Origin: Asterionellopsis glacialis
Taxonomy: Eukaryota; Bacillariophyta; Plagiogrammaphyceae; Rhaphoneidales; Asterionellopsidaceae
Assembly (NCBI GenBank): GCA_014885115.2
Contig: WKLE02002986.1
Span: 1-34,433 of the forward strand
DNA length: 34,433 nucleotides
Direction of reading: 5' to 3'
Of this stretch, positions 30,519 to 34,433 are shown piece after piece. Numbering within the stretch: position 1 is the stretch's first letter; each line of letters begins with the position of its first letter. The notes under the pieces are model-generated. The model made no database searches. It was not told the DNA's origin and saw nothing but the letters and a program-made list of their open reading frames with translations. The position numbers and the translations under genes were made by a program.

Positions 30519-31626
30519 GGTATGTTTGACCTATCTGATAATAGGATCTAAGTCTACCTACCTGGCACCTGTTCGAAAAGAGTGAGAACGCATGCTGGAT
30601 AAGGAGGGAAAACGCCAACACGCCAAAGATTTCGCGAACAAAAATTCATAGATTGACATGTGTATCCAAATATAATATATATTGCGATTAATACGGTAAA
30701 ATTCCTACTATTTAAATAGTTCTACGAACCTACGCAAACGCCAGCAAGGGGGATGGGATTCTCTCTGGATTTTTTCTGTTGAACTCCACCATGTGGGTTC
30801 CTACCAGGTATCTGGTACTTTTAAATATAATGATACTAATTCCTACGTTCGTCCAACAGTACTTGACTCATCCGAGTAAGGAATAACCCAATCATTCATA
30901 AGGTACCCCAGGTACTCGATCGTGTGAATTTTGTATTTGAGGTATCTTTTCATAAGAATACGTTACTTCAGTACTTATTTTTAAAAGTAGACTGTCTCTT
31001 ACCTGTACTAGGTATTTTCTTTTTGAAAGTACCTTTATGAACCAACGAATCATTCTTACGTAGACTGGATGAGGGGGAAAATGAGCACAAATATATATAT
31101 AATGAATAAAATCAAAATAGGCCCATTCAATACTCCCGATTTTTGAATATACGCTACTTATATCCTAGGTCTTTCTTATGATTGATCTCTATATTGAACA
31201 TCAGCTTGAAATAGACAGTCTGCGTGGTTTGAAAATACCATAATCTAATCAACGCAACGGATTCTGCCTAAAGAGAAACGCTGGCCAATCAGGAAAAGCG
31301 AGTCTACCGGTATACCTGGTACCAGTATAATAATGTACCTGTACTGGTTCGGTTTGGGAGTGTTGATAGGACGTACCAGCTAAGGAGATTAGGATCCCAT
31401 GGGCGAACGTTGAGGAGTGGTTCACATTTGTTACCTAATATGATGCGTGGATTCATTTCTACGAGATGTTAAATTTTAAACTTTTAAATTTGTGAATATG
31501 GTGTTGCAATAGCTATTATTAATAGGTTGTGTTTTATTAAAAGCATTTTCAGGATCTAATATTTTGTGAGCGTTTCCTTTCCCTGTACCCCGAAGAATAG
31601 TAACCTCTTACATGTGTGTTTGTTTC
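30519..31626. repeat. Spacer with a second cluster of TACCAGGTAC-type repeats
   Basis: The motif family seen near 20251-20689 returns at 30802-30818 (TACCAGGTATCTGGTAC, a hairpin), 30901-30916, near 31001-31014, and 31303-31352. No coding region is supported over this 1.1 kb. The promoter of copy B and the 3' end of the next minus-strand gene lie at its two edges. Confidence 0.65.
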
Positions 31627-33480
31627 TTAGCCTAATTCCCATGTCGTTAGTATTGTCATCCATGCTGTTACTGTGATCGCAATAATGGAAGTACCGCTAC
31701 TCGCTGATGTGGAAGGTGGGGCGGTAGGAACTGGTAAAATAGCGCTAGGTGCTGGTGTTGCCATTAGTGACGGAACTTTAGTAAAAGGAGTCAGTGTTGA
31801 AATATTGTTGTTGTTTTTACTACAACATTCTCTCTGTCCAAGTTCACGTACAAATGCACAGTCAATACCATCAATTCCACCACTCTCGACTGGAAGGTTT
31901 GCATAGTATTCTAATTCAGGACATGGTGCACTTATCCCCTGGCCTAATGTATACAACCCTTCAGGATCGGGTAATAATGATGCTGCCAATGAATCGTTAA
32001 TGTTGTTCTTAGACATAACTTCATCATTGCGATTACCACAAACGCGACACACTTGCGTAGATGCCTTGGTATTGTTGCAACCGCAATATACACCATAGGA
32101 CCCCTGTGCATGTAGGCATTGACTTGTATTGGCTTCAAATATACGATAAAATTCACCTGCCAATGTATCACAATACCTTGTTGTTTTATTGAAGCTTAAC
32201 TGATACGCGTCAGGTATTGGTTGATCATTACTATTTTCGCATATATCACACGGTGGATTTTTCTCTAGAGTTGCTGCTGCTGGCGCACGACAACCGCAAT
32301 TTTTAACACCCCAATACCAAAAAAAGGAACATTCATCCATAATATCATCACTACCAATATCACCATTTATGCCACCCCTTGCTTGTTGAGATTGTTTTTG
32401 AAGACTTTGTTTCACTCGTTCCAAGGCAAATTCCGCACAGGTTTGTGAAGGTATAATATTATATGGTATAGCTGTTTTATTTGCCATAGTTGGATCAAAG
32501 AGTTGTCCATCAGGGCATATTGATAAACATGGATGAGGTGCTGGAGTATTATTGTGATACTTTGGTGGAATTGTACTAATGTTGCTGGTCTTGTTGGAGT
32601 TAGTGCCGTCGCCGCTGTCATCATCACTTTCATCAAAGGAGTATGTTGATGGCAGATGACAACCACAGTATACGGCATATTCTTCCCTTTCGCCTGCCAT
32701 TCGGCAACAAGTCCCTAATGAATCTGGTAATTCTAATTCAGGCTGTGGCAATGATGTTCCATCTGGACATGTGACACATTGTCTTGCCTTACAGCCACAT
32801 ACTTCCTTTGCCAAGGTCAAATTTACCACTGAGCCACATTCATCACTGGGTAATGATAATGATACATTTGTACTGTTATTTGTTGTGTTCGATTCATTAC
32901 GATAATAATGATCAATCGCTGTAGATAATGATAATTCTTCGCATGTCATGTTATTGAATATTTTTGTACGATTAGCAACTATTTGTAATTCTGGATGACA
33001 AAATTGACACGATGCCCGTCGTTGCTCATCTGTAGGAGATGATGGCAACCTTGGTAAATTTGGACAACCGCATTCCAAGAATGCATTAAATTGATATTCA
33101 AAGCATACATCACTGTTTGGATCTAACCAAAATGGTATTGTTGCCTCGTATTGTTCACACGTGAGACTATTATCGGCAAGTGTAGCATTCCTATCATAAT
33201 CGGTACCACCATAACAGAAGGTACACCTTCTTGGAAATGATGTTATTCTTGGTTTCGCCGTTGTTTGTTTCGTTTCTTCCATGTTTCTACTCTTGATCGC
33301 GGCACGATATTCACTTGTACTACTACTTATTCTCCTTATTCTTGTTGTTGTTGTTCTTATGCCAACAGCATCAGTAAGAGAAGAAGTGGTTGTGACATGA
33401 ACAGGATCAGCCCAAATTGATGCTGCCCCGAAGAGAATCTTCATGAAAACAGCAACGAATGGCGCTGTGATTACCTTCAT
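31627..33480 (-). CDS. Six-module cysteine-rich glycoprotein-like surface protein, 617 residues
   Basis: The ATG at 33480 is preferred over one 33 codons upstream (33579) because it opens a good signal peptide (MKVITAPFVAVFMKILFGA, cleavage probably after ASIWA). Six cysteine modules follow, starting at CTFCYGG, CQFCHPE, CVTCPDG, CLSICPDG, CDICENS and CRVCGNR. Most close with CGC and the last with ECC. Many N-x-S/T sites suggest heavy glycosylation. A Pro/Thr/Ser stalk and a C-terminal hydrophobic stretch (SIIAITVTAWMTILTTW) fit a GPI signal or membrane anchor. It is the most diverged and largest of the five relatives, with asparagine- and serine-rich inserts between modules. Function unknown. 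Confidence 0.85.
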   Translation of the reverse strand: MKVITAPFVAVFMKILFGAASIWADPVHVTTTSSLTDAVGIRTTTTRIRRISSSTSEYRAAIKSRNMEETKQTTAKPRITSFPRRCTFCYGGTDYDRNATLADNSLTCEQYEATIPFWLDPNSDVCFEYQFNAFLECGCPNLPRLPSSPTDEQRRASCQFCHPELQIVANRTKIFNNMTCEELSLSTAIDHYYRNESNTTNNSTNVSLSLPSDECGSVVNLTLAKEVCGCKARQCVTCPDGTSLPQPELELPDSLGTCCRMAGEREEYAVYCGCHLPSTYSFDESDDDSGDGTNSNKTSNISTIPPKYHNNTPAPHPCLSICPDGQLFDPTMANKTAIPYNIIPSQTCAEFALERVKQSLQKQSQQARGGINGDIGSDDIMDECSFFWYWGVKNCGCRAPAAATLEKNPPCDICENSNDQPIPDAYQLSFNKTTRYCDTLAGEFYRIFEANTSQCLHAQGSYGVYCGCNNTKASTQVCRVCGNRNDEVMSKNNINDSLAASLLPDPEGLYTLGQGISAPCPELEYYANLPVESGGIDGIDCAFVRELGQRECCSKNNNNISTLTPFTKVPSLMATPAPSAILPVPTAPPSTSASSGTSIIAITVTAWMTILTTWELG

Positions 33481-34433
33481 CGTCGGTGTGTCGTGTGTAT
33501 ACTTTACCTTAAAACAATACTTGCCTAGTCTACCAGCTACTTTCGATGCGGAATCCTTTAGGTACCTGGAACTGTACATGCATGTTGTGTCACGGCTGGG
33601 ATTGCCACTGATGCTTTCTACTCATTGATTTTCTATTGTGGGATCATACCTGTCATACCTGTGAACATACATAGGACTAGAAATGTAGGTATCAACTCGA
33701 GATTCTTTTTTCAACAAAAAATCGAAATTTTGTATTCCTCTAGAGTTGTACCCATATGAAAATTTTCAGTGCGTAAAAAGGACAAGTACCTTAAGTTATT
33801 TAATACCTCTGAGGCATATATCGCTATATTTGTTGCTAATAATATCTTTTATGTTTTCGATATTATTATTATAAATAAATAGTAATTAATTAAGGTCGCA
33901 TTTACCGCACACTCACTCCCTTGCGCCCCCCCCTTAAAATTTTCACTTTTTTTTTGTTCTCCACACAATTTCATAGATTTTTATTTTTACAATTTCTCGT
34001 TTTCCTTCCCAAACCCCTCAGAAGGCGCATCAAATGTTTACCTTCTGGGTTGAAAACAGATTAGGAACGCCCTCTTATGTAACATTTTAGTTTGTTTATC
34101 AACTGAAACTGTAGCAGAGGCAATTGGAATACTGAAAATATTGTGTGATTTTCAGAAAAGCACACTAAATTTCGCTAAATTTTGATTTTTGACCAAAAAA
34201 TATAAGCCATGACACTAGTACCAACCTTTCCTTTCCTACAGTTTCAGATAAAAACATATTACTTTATTACCCTTACTAAAAGGGTTTGACCATTTCTGGT
34301 TGGTAGAAGTGATGGTGAGAAGCACTAGGATAGGACTCTGGTTCAGCATCAGATTTTATTTTTTATTGCTGAGAATAGGTACATCAGAAAAGGATATCTG
34401 TTCAGTCTTGACATGAAACTGAGAGATTTAAGT
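33481..34433. other. Promoter region of the six-module gene and AT-rich spacer
   Basis: No supported gene. It contains TAATTAATTAA near 33885, an eight-base C run near 33927 and a T run near 33950. GGTACCTGG at 33561-33569 is one more member of the palindromic motif family. An inverted repeat pair near the end is listed separately. Confidence 0.45.
34096..34254. repeat. Inverted repeat pair, possible small MITE
   Basis: CTGAAACTGTAG at 34103-34114 is perfectly inverted at 34236-34247, and similarity extends outward and inward (TTTATC outside, an AGG-like end inside) with a two-base gap. The enclosed 120 bases are noncoding. Confidence 0.4.

Noticed and set aside
1..34433. CRISPR arrays, tRNA or rRNA genes
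   Set aside because: No regularly spaced identical repeats and no cloverleaf or rRNA-like stretches were recognised by eye.

Overview
The window reads as nuclear DNA of a diatom or a closely related stramenopile. It is moderately AT-rich, and genes sit singly on both strands with short GT-AG introns (96 and 123 bases). It holds a CoDi-like Ty1/copia element, a very long NB-ARC/TPR protein of a type common in diatoms, a diatom-style ankyrin protein with two LPLH-type repeats, and several surface-type cysteine-rich proteins. No tRNA, rRNA, CRISPR array or bacterial operon structure was seen. The species cannot be fixed from the sequence alone.

Layout. Bases 1-4114 are a decayed minus-strand copia LTR retrotransposon whose distal LTR is cut by the window start. 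Bases 5244-13487 carry a two-exon gene for a 2715-residue STAND protein: an acidic serine-rich disordered half, a helical domain, NB-ARC, then about 16 kinesin-light-chain-like TPRs. Bases 13752-15080 (minus) hold a two-exon gene for a secreted cysteine-rich protein. Then follow an RluA-type pseudouridine synthase (15965-17587), an ankyrin/coiled-coil protein (17998-18813, with an open frame continuing past its TGA to 18954) and a broken copy of a PRP16-type DEAH splicing helicase (19451-20165).

The right half is dominated by the same cysteine-rich family: an N-terminally shortened member (20988-22148, plus), a tandem pair (26900-28075 and 29214-30443, minus) and a longer six-module member (31627-33480, minus). 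Together with 13752-15080 this makes five paralogues in 20 kb. Between them lie a small nuclear-type protein (22630-23019), a decayed Mutator-like transposase (about 23600-25755), a MITE-like inverted-repeat element (25984-26118), and two spacers packed with palindromic TACCAGGTAC-type repeats.

The cysteine-rich family is the best candidate for something undescribed. Its modules start with CxxCPxG, have a central TC and end in CGC. A closing CRxCG...CC module is followed by a Ser/Thr/Pro stalk and a hydrophobic C-terminus. This suggests glycosylated, membrane- or GPI-anchored cell-surface proteins that are expanding by tandem duplication and possibly gene conversion. Their function is not known to me.
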